Positions 1 through 7,697 of a stretch of 64,000 nucleotides of DNA are shown here, in pieces. The position numbers and the translations under genes were made by a program. The notes beneath the pieces were generated by a model. That model worked only from the letters and a program-made list of their open reading frames with translations. It had not been told where the DNA came from and made no database searches. Source of the stretch: Mesorhizobium sp. M4B.F.Ca.ET.058.02.1.1 (GTDB taxonomy: Bacteria; Pseudomonadota; Alphaproteobacteria; Rhizobiales; Rhizobiaceae); NCBI RefSeq assembly GCF_003952505.1, contig NZ_CP034450.1, positions 1,240,001 to 1,304,000 of the forward strand. Reading direction: 5' to 3'. Position 1 is the first letter of the stretch. Each line of letters begins with the position of its first letter.

Positions 1-1
1 C

Positions 2-172
2 CTGGCCGTGCTGAAGATGATTCCACCGGAGGTCATGGCAGAACATCGAGCCGCTGCCGCGCTTGCGGGAGAGCGCCCGGTGAGTCGGGTAGCCGCAGTC
101 GTCATCGCTTCCGTCTGGGGCGCATCTGCCACACTGGCGGCCTGGCTCGGCTATCGCTACTTCATCGGCTGA
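2..172 (+). CDS. C-terminal end of a membrane protein (cut by window edge)
   Basis: An open frame enters from the left edge and stops at TGA 170-172, giving the last 56 residues of a protein. They contain a charged stretch (EHRAAAALAGERP) and then one strongly hydrophobic helix ending in YRYFIG, so the protein probably ends with a transmembrane segment. The family cannot be recognised from this fragment. A DUF423 gene follows 58 bases downstream on the same strand. That this is coding is inferred only from the open frame and the clean hydrophobic pattern. Confidence 0.5.
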   Translation: MAVLKMIPPEVMAEHRAAAALAGERPVSRVAAVVIASVWGASATLAAWLGYRYFIG

Positions 173-230
173 GTTCGCGACACCATCCGCGCTTTCACTA
201 CATCGGTCGTATGGCAGGAGGCACCCCCAT

Positions 231-605
231 ATGGGCACAACTGAACAAGCAGCTAGCGGAGGCAGCCGCATCTTCGTTCTTGCCGGCGGCCTCTGCGGCG
301 CGGCGGGCGTGGCGCTGTCGGCCGCGGCCGCGCATCTGGGCGGCGGCTTCGTCGGCACGGCGGCGTCTTTCCTGCTCATGCACGCGCCGGTCTTCCTCGC
401 CGTCGGGCTGATCGGCGCCGACCGCGCCCTGCGAATCGCAAGCCTGGTCCTGCTTTTCGGGCTGGTGCTTTTCTGCGGCGATCTTCTCGCCCGCGACTTC
501 CTGGGTTCGCGGCTGTTTCCGATGTCGGCGCCGATCGGCGGCACCCTCCTGATTGCAGGCTGGCTGGCGATCGCCGGTTCGGCCCTCGTCCTGCGTCGCG
601 CCTGA
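231..605 (+). CDS. DUF423 family small membrane protein
   Basis: 124 residues with about four hydrophobic helices. The pattern fits DUF423 (YgdD/TMEM256-like): an N-terminal Gly/Ala-rich helix (LAGGLCGAAGVALSAAAAH), a central helix, and a C-terminal block with F-x-G-D and the M-S-A-P-I-G-G segment typical of the family. An AGGAGG ribosome site lies just upstream of the ATG, supporting this start. The family is an inner-membrane protein of unknown function. The length is normal for the family. Confidence 0.85.
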   Translation: MGTTEQAASGGSRIFVLAGGLCGAAGVALSAAAAHLGGGFVGTAASFLLMHAPVFLAVGLIGADRALRIASLVLLFGLVLFCGDLLARDFLGSRLFPMSAPIGGTLLIAGWLAIAGSALVLRRA

Positions 606-614
606 GACCGGCGC

Positions 615-764
615 TCAGTCCTGCCGGCGCTCGCGCCTTGCCAGCCATTCGCGACTGCGCACGGCCGGCCCTGTGAGGCGCCGCCGCTCCGGCCGCTCGG
701 ACGCCGGAGAGATGCCCCAATAGTTGCGATAGATATCCTCGAACAGATGGTTCATCGGATGCAT
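615..764 (-). CDS. 49-aa microprotein, paralogue A (LacI-linked)
   Basis: A 49-residue ORF starting MHPMNHLFEDIYRNYWGIS, preceded by an AGAGGAAC ribosome site. Its first 19 residues are nearly the same as those of the neighbouring 47-aa ORF at 823-966 (shared pattern M-H-P-x-N-x-L-F-E-D-x-Y-R-N-x-W-G-I), while the basic C-terminal tails differ. A 14-bp palindrome at 782-795 lies 17 bases upstream of the start and matches two further copies in front of the lacI gene. Two paralogues with conserved N-termini, good ribosome sites and shared operators support real genes. No known family or function is recognised. Confidence 0.65.
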   Translation of the reverse strand: MHPMNHLFEDIYRNYWGISPASERPERRRLTGPAVRSREWLARRERRQD

Positions 765-781
765 AGCTTTGTTCCTCTGAA

Positions 782-795
782 TTGAATCGATCCAA
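782..795. promoter_or_regulatory. Predicted LacI-type operator, copy 1
   Basis: TTGAATCGATCCAA, a near-perfect palindrome with a central CG, the usual architecture of LacI-family operators. It lies between the two microprotein genes, 17 bases upstream of the 615-764 start codon, where bound repressor would block transcription. The same 14-mer recurs at 1011-1024 (opposite orientation) and 1059-1072. Binding by the adjacent LacI protein is inferred. Confidence 0.7.
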
Positions 796-822
796 TCGAT
801 CGACGTGAAAAAGACCGACCGC

Positions 823-966
823 TCAGCCGCGCTTGCGATCCACGATAAAGCGCGGCTCGCGCCTCCATGGACTTGCCTTGCCGCGGCGCTTCTCGCTGAG
901 CGCAGCCGAGGCAATGCCCCAATCGTTGCGGTAGACGTCCTCAAACAGAAAGTTGACCGGATGCAT
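823..966 (-). CDS. 47-aa microprotein, paralogue B (LacI-linked)
   Basis: A 47-residue ORF beginning MHPVNFLFEDVYRNDWGIA and ending in a highly basic tail (REPRFIVDRKRG). A strong ribosome site (GGAAGGAGGGTG) ends two bases before the ATG. It is a tandem paralogue of 615-764, with about 14 of the first 19 residues identical. It is transcribed away from the lacI gene, and the operator copy at 1011-1024 lies 45 bases upstream. The conserved acidic/aromatic N-terminus and basic tail might bind a protein or nucleic acid partner, but nothing proves a function. Confidence 0.7.
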   Translation of the reverse strand: MHPVNFLFEDVYRNDWGIASAALSEKRRGKASPWRREPRFIVDRKRG

Positions 967-1010
967 CGCACCCTCCTTCCAAACTCGCTCCAATCGGCCG
1001 AATTGCCAAC

Positions 1011-1024
1011 TTGGATCGATTCAA
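1011..1024. promoter_or_regulatory. Predicted LacI-type operator, copy 2
   Basis: TTGGATCGATTCAA, the exact reverse complement of copies 1 and 3. It sits in the divergent promoter region between microprotein B and lacI, with its centre 48 bases from copy 3. Paired sites this close could support cooperative binding or a short loop. Confidence 0.7.
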
Positions 1025-1058
1025 ACATAGGCCATCCGACCTGGGAGTCAAGCGGAAT

Positions 1059-1072
1059 TTGAATCGATCCAA
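1059..1072. promoter_or_regulatory. Predicted LacI-type operator, copy 3 (autoregulatory)
   Basis: TTGAATCGATCCAA, identical to copy 1 and lying 72 bases before the lacI start codon. The position suggests that the regulator controls its own gene as well as the divergent microprotein genes. Confidence 0.7.
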
Positions 1073-1143
1073 GAAAAATGATATTGGACCGGAGATCGAT
1101 CCCCGTCCATGTAGTGCGGCGTGGGAGGTCCGGGAGAACAGAC

Positions 1144-2220
1144 ATGGCATCACTCATCGAAGGCCAGGCACGCCCCATCCGGCTGGCCGATATCGCCAAG
1201 GCGGCCGGCGTCTCGCATGGCACGGCCTCCAACGTCTTCAGCCGCCCGGAGATCGTGCGCGCGGAAGTGCGCGAGCGGGTCAAGGCGGTGGCCGAGGCGA
1301 TGGGCTATGCCGGACCCGACCCCAAAGGCCGGCTGCTGCGCGCCGGCAAGGTCAATGCGATCGGCGTCGCATCGACCGAGCCCCTCTCCTATTTCTTCGA
1401 CGACCCTTTCGCGCGCGTGATGATGGCCGGTATCTCCGAGGCATGCGACGCCACAGGTGCCGGCATTGCGTTGGTATCGGCTCAAAATGACGAAAAACTC
1501 GCCTGGAACATCCAGAGTGCCCTGGTCGACGGCTTCATCCTGTTCTGCATCGAGGGAGGCCCTCGCCTCGTCGAGCTGACGCGCGAACGCAGGCTCCCCT
1601 TCGTCGCGCTCGCAGTCGGCTTCGATGACGACACCATCTCGATGATCGGTATCGACAACGTCGCCGGCGCAAGGCTGGCCGCGCGTCATCTCAGCGAACT
1701 TGGGCACCGCCGCTTCGCCGTTCTGTCGCTGCCTTTCGTTGACGGCAGCACCGGTCTTGTGACGCCCGGGCGGCTCGGGACGGCGCTCTACACCGCAACG
1801 CGCGACCGACTTGCCGGCTATTTCGAGGAGCTTTCCCGCTTCGGCATCGACACCACCAAGGTGCCGGTCTACGAGACCGAAAACGAGGCCGCCTCCACCA
1901 GGGCCGGCCTCGAAGCCATCTTCGCCAGCGGCGAGCCGCCCACAGCGATCCTGGCGATGTCCGACCGCATGGCCATGGTCGCGGTCGACTGGCTGACCGG
2001 GCGGGGTCTGAATGTCCCGGGGGATGTCTCGGTCATCGGTTTCGACGGCGTTCCGGACGGCCTGCTGTGCAGCCCTCGGCTCACCACGATCGCCCAGCCG
2101 ATCGCCGAGATCGGCCGTCGGGCGGCGCGAATGATCCTCAATTTCGACGGCTCAGTGCGACGCGAGATGCTCGGTGTCGAACTAATCGTCAGGGCATCGA
2201 CCGGACCGGCGAGGCCCTGA
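1144..2220 (+). CDS. LacI family transcriptional regulator
   Basis: 358 residues from the ATG at 1144, chosen because a GGGAG ribosome site precedes it and the DNA-binding domain then begins near residue 13; an upstream ATG at 1078 would add a non-homologous leader. The N-terminus (IRLADIAKAAGVSHGTASNVFSR) is a canonical LacI helix-turn-helix. It is followed by a hinge and a periplasmic-binding-protein-like effector domain (GIDNVAGARLAARHLSELGHRR, AMSDRMAMVA, VIGFDGVP). It probably binds a sugar or related ligand. Three identical palindromes around it point to a local regulon consisting of itself and the two microproteins. The ligand is unknown because no sugar transporter is adjacent. Confidence 0.9.
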   Translation: MASLIEGQARPIRLADIAKAAGVSHGTASNVFSRPEIVRAEVRERVKAVAEAMGYAGPDPKGRLLRAGKVNAIGVASTEPLSYFFDDPFARVMMAGISEACDATGAGIALVSAQNDEKLAWNIQSALVDGFILFCIEGGPRLVELTRERRLPFVALAVGFDDDTISMIGIDNVAGARLAARHLSELGHRRFAVLSLPFVDGSTGLVTPGRLGTALYTATRDRLAGYFEELSRFGIDTTKVPVYETENEAASTRAGLEAIFASGEPPTAILAMSDRMAMVAVDWLTGRGLNVPGDVSVIGFDGVPDGLLCSPRLTTIAQPIAEIGRRAARMILNFDGSVRREMLGVELIVRASTGPARP

Positions 2221-2226
2221 CCGACC

Positions 2227-3405
2227 TCACCGATTCCCCGCCGCCATCGGCTGGACGCCGAAAGACGCACGCGCTGGCACCTCGCCGCGGGCCGGCTTCT
2301 TGCCCGATGAACCGATGCCGGACAGCCATTCGAGATAGAACGCGAGCGCGAACTGCATGGCGATGCCGGCCGATATCAGCAGGGTGTCATAGGCGAGGCC
2401 GCCCGGATTGATCAGCTTCAGCACCTGCGCCACCATGGCGAGAACCGTGCCGGTGATGAACACAGGCAACGAGCGCTTGCCGAGGATGGCGAGCGGATGG
2501 TCGGGGCTGGTGCGGAACAGGTTCGAGACAGCCGGCAGCGCGACGATGAGATAGCTCACCGCCAATATGTGCAGGAGCCTCGGCAGCGACAGGAATGTCT
2601 TGTCGAAGCCGGTCAGCACCACCGGCAGATCGAGCCAGGATATCCGGCCCCAGAGCGGACTGTGCACCCAGACGAGCGCCGTCAGTACATAGGCGGCGGC
2701 GGCTCCGAGCAGCCAGCGATTGACCGGAATCACGCCGCCGCGCCTGACATGCAGCATGGCGGCCAGGCCGATGTTGAACAGGAACTGCCAGGACAGCGGA
2801 TTGAGGAACCAGAAACCGGGCTCCGGATAGTTGGGCGGCGCGATCTGCCAGATGCCGACGACTAGCCACAGGGCTCCCGACAGAACAAGCGCCGGCACCG
2901 GCCGGTAGCTGATCAAAAGCAGGAAGGCCGGCGCCAGCAAAAGCAGCACCGCGTAGACCGGCAGGATGTTGTTGTAGCCGAGCTGGTGACCGAGCGTGAC
3001 GATGCCGACCAGGACTTCCGGTGTGTTCTTCATCAGCGGCTCGATGTTGATCAGTTTCAACAGCTCAGGCCGCCTGGCGAACACCGCGGCGGCGCAGAAC
3101 AGCGCCATCACCGCCATGGTCGTGACGATATGGGCAACATAGAGGACGCCGGCGCGCCGCCACATCTTCAGCGTCGCCAGCAGCCGGCCTCCGGACTGGA
3201 ATTTGCTGCCGTAGGCGAGCGCGACCGACATGCCGGAGATCAGCACGAAGGCTTCAGCCGCGTCCGAGAAGCCGAAATTCTTGTAGGTCAGCGTCTCGAA
3301 CATCGTGCCGGGCACATGATCGATGAAGATGGTGAGCAGCGCGAGCGCGCGAAACACATCGATACGCGTATCGCGTCCGGGCGAAACTGGCATGGTCATC
3401 GACAA
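2227..3405 (-). CDS. opgC: OpgC-domain membrane protein (putative acyl/succinyltransferase)
   Basis: 392 residues with about ten hydrophobic helices. The N-terminus (RIDVFRALALLTIFIDHVPG), followed by F-G-F-S-D-A-A-E-A-F-V-L-I-S-G, is the hallmark of OpgC proteins, which transfer succinyl groups to osmoregulated periplasmic glucans in the inner membrane and belong to the wider acyltransferase-3-like group. The gene converges with lacI (6 bases between stops). No glucan synthase genes are nearby, so the substrate is inferred. An internal ATG two codons in is an alternative start. Confidence 0.8.
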   Translation of the reverse strand: MSMTMPVSPGRDTRIDVFRALALLTIFIDHVPGTMFETLTYKNFGFSDAAEAFVLISGMSVALAYGSKFQSGGRLLATLKMWRRAGVLYVAHIVTTMAVMALFCAAAVFARRPELLKLINIEPLMKNTPEVLVGIVTLGHQLGYNNILPVYAVLLLLAPAFLLLISYRPVPALVLSGALWLVVGIWQIAPPNYPEPGFWFLNPLSWQFLFNIGLAAMLHVRRGGVIPVNRWLLGAAAAYVLTALVWVHSPLWGRISWLDLPVVLTGFDKTFLSLPRLLHILAVSYLIVALPAVSNLFRTSPDHPLAILGKRSLPVFITGTVLAMVAQVLKLINPGGLAYDTLLISAGIAMQFALAFYLEWLSGIGSSGKKPARGEVPARASFGVQPMAAGNR

Positions 3406-3601
3406 AAGGCCTCAAAGCTGGTCGTTCATTGGGGCAATGCGACCCCCGGCGCACCGCTTTGATTCCTCCCGTGGCGGAGTGTATCGGCGCAGAAACGGTC
3501 TGAAGTAAGCCTGGTTCAATCAACTTTCGCGGAGCAAGAAAATATTCCGTTTTGAAGCCGGCAAATCAACGAATCTATCATAAAATCAAAAGGATATAAG
3601 C

Positions 3602-4258
3602 GTGTCCGAATATACCGGCAAAACTGCCGTCCTGCGTGACTTGAGCTTCCCTTACCGCTTCACACAGCCAACAGAGGCAAGCGGCGAATGCCTGTTCCTG
3701 CTACACGGATCAGGTGTCGATGAAACCACGCTGGTGCCGCTGGCGAAACAGATTGCGCCGGATGCCGCACTGGTCGCCGCGCGCGGTCGAATCCCACAAG
3801 AGGACGGCTTTCGCTGGTTCGAGCGGATCACGCCGACCAGCTTCGAGCAGGCCAGCATCCGCACGGAAACGGACGCCTTCGCGACGTTCGTTGCCGAGGC
3901 GACGAAGCGCCACGGGCTCGATCTCTCCCGCGCAGCCTTCCTCGGCTATTCGAACGGCGCCAACCTGGTCTCGAGCCTGATGCTGCTTCATTCCGGTCTC
4001 GTCCGGCGGGCCGCGCTTTTGCGGGCCATGCCGGTGTTGGCCGAGACGCCGCCGACGGATCTCGGCGGCACAAAGGTGCTGATGATCGCCGGCGCCGCCG
4101 ACCTCACTTACGGTCCCTTCGCGCCGGCGCTGGTGATGCTGCTAAGCCAGCGCGGCGCCACGGTCGACGCAAGGATTATCACATCTGGGCATGAGATCGG
4201 CGATTCGGATGCGACGATCGTCAGGCAATGGCTGGCGGATCCAACTGCTGTCGCGTGA
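3602..4258 (+). CDS. Alpha/beta hydrolase (phospholipase/carboxylesterase type)
   Basis: 218 residues from a GTG start. The order of motifs fits the small esterase / YpfH-like family: oxyanion-hole HGSG near residue 37, nucleophile elbow G-Y-S-N-G, an acid region (AGAADLTYGP), and a histidine in SGHEIG. No signal peptide is seen, so it is probably cytoplasmic. The natural ester is not evident. It stands alone between opgC (divergent) and the telA operon. The region before the start is AT-rich and could hold a promoter. Confidence 0.8.
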   Translation: MSEYTGKTAVLRDLSFPYRFTQPTEASGECLFLLHGSGVDETTLVPLAKQIAPDAALVAARGRIPQEDGFRWFERITPTSFEQASIRTETDAFATFVAEATKRHGLDLSRAAFLGYSNGANLVSSLMLLHSGLVRRAALLRAMPVLAETPPTDLGGTKVLMIAGAADLTYGPFAPALVMLLSQRGATVDARIITSGHEIGDSDATIVRQWLADPTAVA

Positions 4259-4413
4259 GCCCGGTCAATTCCATCGAATCCTTCACCGGTGGCCAGCATT
4301 TCGCCATTTCGCACTCCAGCGACGGGCCACTCCCTCTTCCATTGTCCACAGCGCGGACATATCTCTGTCACGAACTGTCTATCGAGATACTGTTCACTGA
4401 GGGGGAGGTCTAG

Positions 4414-5493
4414 ATGACCGACAAGAACAGCGTCACTCTGCTCGACGACACCTCGACATTGCCGGCAATCGTGGCCAATCCGTCCGAAGTGGCTCGGATT
4501 GAAGGCACGATCGACGTTGGCGACCGCGCAGCGATCTCGGTCTATGGCGACCGCGCCCAGCAGTCTGTCAGCGACTTTGCCGACAAGATCCTCGCCCAGA
4601 TCCGCAACCGCGATCTCGGCGACACTGGCACGCTGCTCACCGATATCATCATGAAGGCCAAGAACCTCGACCCCGCCTCGCTGAAGGAAGAAGGGTTCCT
4701 GAGCAATTTGTTTTCCTCATTCAAGGCTCGGCTCGAACGCTTCAAGGAGAAATACGAGGACGTGGCGGGGCAGATTGACCGCATCGGACTGGAGCTCGAC
4801 CGTCACAAGGATACGCTGAGGCGCGACATCGCCGTGCTCGACGACCTGCACGAGCAGACCAAGGACTCCATCCTCAAGCTGGATGCCTATGTCCAGGCCG
4901 GCAAGAAATTCGTCGACGACTACCGGGCCAACGAATTGCCCAAGCTGAAGGCCGCGGCCGAAGCCAAAGGCAGCGATGCCGGCGGCACGCTGGAGGCGCA
5001 GACCTATCAGGACACGGTGCAGGCACTCGACCGGCTGGAAAAGCGCATCTTCTACCTGGTGCAGGCTCGCCAGCTTGGCATCCAGCAACTGCCGCAGATC
5101 CGCATCGTGCAATCGGGTGACGAAACGCTGATCGAGAATTTGCAGGCGACGTCGGCGCTGACGGTGCCGGCCTGGAAGCAGAAGATGGTCATCCTGCTCG
5201 GCCTGACCAACCAGAAATCGGCGCTCGAGCTGCAGAAGACGGTGACCGACGCCACCAACGAGATGATCCGCCAGACCTCGAAGATGATGAAGGATCAGGC
5301 CATCTCGATCGAGGAGCAGGCGCAGCGCGGCATCGTCGACGTCGAGACGCTGGCTCAAGCCAACCGCGACCTGATCGACACCGTGCAGGGCGTGCTCAAG
5401 GTCCAGCAGGAAGGCCGCCAGAAGCGGGCGGACGCCGAAAAGCAGATGGACCAGATGACCGCGGACCTCAAGAAAGCGCTCACCCAGGGCTGA
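4414..5493 (+). CDS. TelA family toxic-anion-resistance protein
   Basis: 359 residues, mostly long amphipathic helices typical of TelA (KlaA/TelA). The signature core is present: LFSSFKARLERFKEKYEDVAGQID, then a DL-x-EQTKDSILKLDAYV segment and a C-terminal QANRDLIDTVQGVLKVQQEGRQKR block. The AGGGGGAGG ribosome site is excellent. It is the first gene of a tight four-gene operon (10, 4 and -1 base junctions) with a VWA lipoprotein, an XpaC-like protein and a Tat-exported binding protein. TelA-type proteins are linked to tellurite, colicin and envelope-stress tolerance. The role here is unknown, and no ter genes are present. Confidence 0.88.
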   Translation: MTDKNSVTLLDDTSTLPAIVANPSEVARIEGTIDVGDRAAISVYGDRAQQSVSDFADKILAQIRNRDLGDTGTLLTDIIMKAKNLDPASLKEEGFLSNLFSSFKARLERFKEKYEDVAGQIDRIGLELDRHKDTLRRDIAVLDDLHEQTKDSILKLDAYVQAGKKFVDDYRANELPKLKAAAEAKGSDAGGTLEAQTYQDTVQALDRLEKRIFYLVQARQLGIQQLPQIRIVQSGDETLIENLQATSALTVPAWKQKMVILLGLTNQKSALELQKTVTDATNEMIRQTSKMMKDQAISIEEQAQRGIVDVETLAQANRDLIDTVQGVLKVQQEGRQKRADAEKQMDQMTADLKKALTQG

Positions 5494-5503
5494 CGGAGCC
5501 TCG

Positions 5504-7075
5504 ATGCCGAAGACGCTGTCGTCCGTTCTCCTGCTGGCGGTCTCGCTGCTGCTGGCCGCCTGCAATTCGAGCAACGTCAAATTCTCGATCGTGTCCGGTT
5601 CCGAGAACACCGTTCTCGAGCCGATCGTGCAAGAGTTCTGCGCCAAGCAGGGCGCCACCTGCATCGTCTCTTATCAAGGCTCGCTCGACATCGGCCTTGG
5701 CCTGCAGAAGCCGGGCGGACTCGACCAGGATGCGGTCTGGCCGGCTTCGAGCGTCTGGGTGGACCTGTTCGATTCCGGCCGCAAGGTGCGCAACCTGACC
5801 TCGATCGCGCAGATGCCGGTCATCCTCGGCGTGCGCAAATCCAAGGCCGCCGAACTCGGCTGGGTCGGCAGGGACGTATTCATGAAGGACATTCTTGCCG
5901 CGGTGAAAGACGGCAAGCTGAGATTCCTGATGACGTCGGCCACGCAGTCCAATTCCGGCGCCAGCGCCTATCTCGCGATGCTATCCAGCGCGCTCGGCGG
6001 CAAGGAAGTAATCCAGCCCGGCGACCTCGACAATCCGAATGTGCGTGACACGGTCAGCGCCCTTCTGCAAGGCGTCGAGCGCTCGTCCGGTTCCTCGGGC
6101 TGGCTGGCCGACCTGTTCATCGACTCTGCGCGCAAGGGCACGTTCTACGACGCGATGTGGAACTACGAGGCGACGCTGAAAGAGACCAACGACAAGCTGA
6201 AGCAGATGGGCGACGAGCCGCTCTACGCGATCTACCCCGCCGACGGCGTTGCGGTCGGCGATTCACCGCTCGGCTTCATCGACCATGGGCGCGGCCCCGA
6301 GGTGGAGAAGTTCTTCACCGACCTGCTCGCCTACCTGCAATCGGACACGATCCGCAAGCGTATCGCCGATACCGGCAGGCGCCTGCCGCTCGGCGGCGTC
6401 GCGATCCAGGCGGCAGCCGAGCCGGACTGGAACTTCGATCCGGGCAGGTTGGTGACGTCGATCCGCATGCCGGAGCCGGCGGTGATCCGCACGGCGCTCA
6501 ATCTCTACCAGGAGGCGTTGCGCAAGCCCTCGCTGACGGCGCTCTGCTTCGACTTTTCCGGCTCGATGGAGGACCAGGGCGAAAAGCAGTTGCAGGTCGC
6601 CGCCCAGTTCCTGTTCACGCCGGAAAAGGCCAGTGAAGTGCTGGTGCAGTGGACGCCCTCCGACCACATATTCGTGCTGCCTTTCGACAGCGTGGTGCGC
6701 GACACATTCGAGGCGGGCGGCGACACGGCCGGCCAGAGCCAGTTGCTGTCTGATGTGGCCGTGCAACGGGCCGGCGGCGGCACCGACATGTATGCCTGTG
6801 CGCAGCAGGCCCTGCAGAGGATCACCGCCACGCCGAACCTGTCGAAGTATCTGCCGGCCATCGTCATCATGACCGACGGCCGCACTGATGGCAGTCCCGA
6901 CATGTTCCTTGCGCAGTGGCGCCAAGCGCCGGTGCGCGTGCCGGTGTTCGGCATCACCTTCGGCGATGCCGACAAGAGCCAGCTCGACAGTCTCGCCAAG
7001 GCAACCTCGGCGCGAGTCTTCGATGGCAGCGGCGATCTGGCCAGCGCCTTCCGCGCCGCCCGCGGGTATAACTGA
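5504..7075 (+). CDS. Lipoprotein with substrate-binding domain fused to a VWA domain
   Basis: 523 residues. A lipoprotein signal ends at LLAAC with the lipidated Cys about residue 20. Residues about 25-320 look like a type-2 periplasmic binding protein (SVWVDLFDSG, SATQSNSGASAYLAML, and so on). From about residue 340 a von Willebrand factor A domain follows with the metal-binding motif DFSGS at about 350-354, plus a later GGTDMY and TDGRTDGS. The architecture suggests an envelope-anchored sensor or scaffold. It is the second gene of the telA operon. Its N-terminal half resembles the fourth gene of the operon, so the two may act on the same ligand or partner. Confidence 0.85.
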   Translation: MPKTLSSVLLLAVSLLLAACNSSNVKFSIVSGSENTVLEPIVQEFCAKQGATCIVSYQGSLDIGLGLQKPGGLDQDAVWPASSVWVDLFDSGRKVRNLTSIAQMPVILGVRKSKAAELGWVGRDVFMKDILAAVKDGKLRFLMTSATQSNSGASAYLAMLSSALGGKEVIQPGDLDNPNVRDTVSALLQGVERSSGSSGWLADLFIDSARKGTFYDAMWNYEATLKETNDKLKQMGDEPLYAIYPADGVAVGDSPLGFIDHGRGPEVEKFFTDLLAYLQSDTIRKRIADTGRRLPLGGVAIQAAAEPDWNFDPGRLVTSIRMPEPAVIRTALNLYQEALRKPSLTALCFDFSGSMEDQGEKQLQVAAQFLFTPEKASEVLVQWTPSDHIFVLPFDSVVRDTFEAGGDTAGQSQLLSDVAVQRAGGGTDMYACAQQALQRITATPNLSKYLPAIVIMTDGRTDGSPDMFLAQWRQAPVRVPVFGITFGDADKSQLDSLAKATSARVFDGSGDLASAFRAARGYN

Positions 7076-7079
7076 GCCG

Positions 7080-7697
7080 ATGCGCTGGCTGTTCGGGAAC
7101 GACTGGAACTGGATCGCGGCGGGCGCGGTTTCGGCCGCGCTGCTGCTCGGCCTGAGCTTCCTCACCCACTTCCCGTTCCTGGTCTCGCTGGTGATTGCCG
7201 CGCTTGTCTTTGCCGGGCTGGTCTTCGTTCTGGCGCCGCGCCAGCTGTTCGAAGGCCTGGATCTCGGCTCGATCGGCGGCGGCCAGGTGGCGTTCGCGCG
7301 CGAGCTTCTGGCGCAGGCGCAGCCGGCTGCCGACAAGCTGGCGGCAGCCGCGAGTTCGATTGCCGACAAGGACATGAAAGCGAAGGTCAAGAACCTTTCC
7401 GACATCGCCGCCGATGTCATTTCCAGGGTCGAGGCGAAGCCCGCGAGCGCGCCATCCGTGCGCCGCTTCCTCACCTACTATGTGCCGCAAGCGGCGGAAG
7501 TGGCGGAAGGCTATGCGACGCTAGCGAACCGGCGCGCACCGAGCCAGGTGAGGCTGGCCAAGGTCGGCGCCGTCATCACCAAGCTGCAGGATGCTTTCGT
7601 GCACTATGCCGACAGCCTGGCCGACAGCGAGCTCGGCACGCTCGACGTGGACCTGCGACTCATTCAGGAGTCGCTGAAAGAGGACATTGGTCGCTGA
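7080..7697 (+). CDS. XpaC-like membrane protein
   Basis: 205 residues from the ATG at 7080, four bases after the previous stop. Two transmembrane helices lie at about residues 12-55, followed by a helical cytoplasmic region containing YYVPQAAEVAEGYATL and a C-terminal LDVDLRLIQESLKEDIG. This matches the XpaC family ('5-bromo-4-chloroindolyl phosphate hydrolysis protein'), whose members commonly neighbour telA. Despite the family name no enzymatic motif is visible. Its stop overlaps the next start (ATGA), indicating translational coupling. Confidence 0.8.
   Translation: MRWLFGNDWNWIAAGAVSAALLLGLSFLTHFPFLVSLVIAALVFAGLVFVLAPRQLFEGLDLGSIGGGQVAFARELLAQAQPAADKLAAAASSIADKDMKAKVKNLSDIAADVISRVEAKPASAPSVRRFLTYYVPQAAEVAEGYATLANRRAPSQVRLAKVGAVITKLQDAFVHYADSLADSELGTLDVDLRLIQESLKEDIGR

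Noticed and set aside
615..1283. 222-codon minus-strand frame spanning the microprotein region
   Set aside because: Only its last 49 codons (615-764) have a good start, a ribosome site and a paralogue; the upstream part overlaps the other microprotein gene and the lacI gene.
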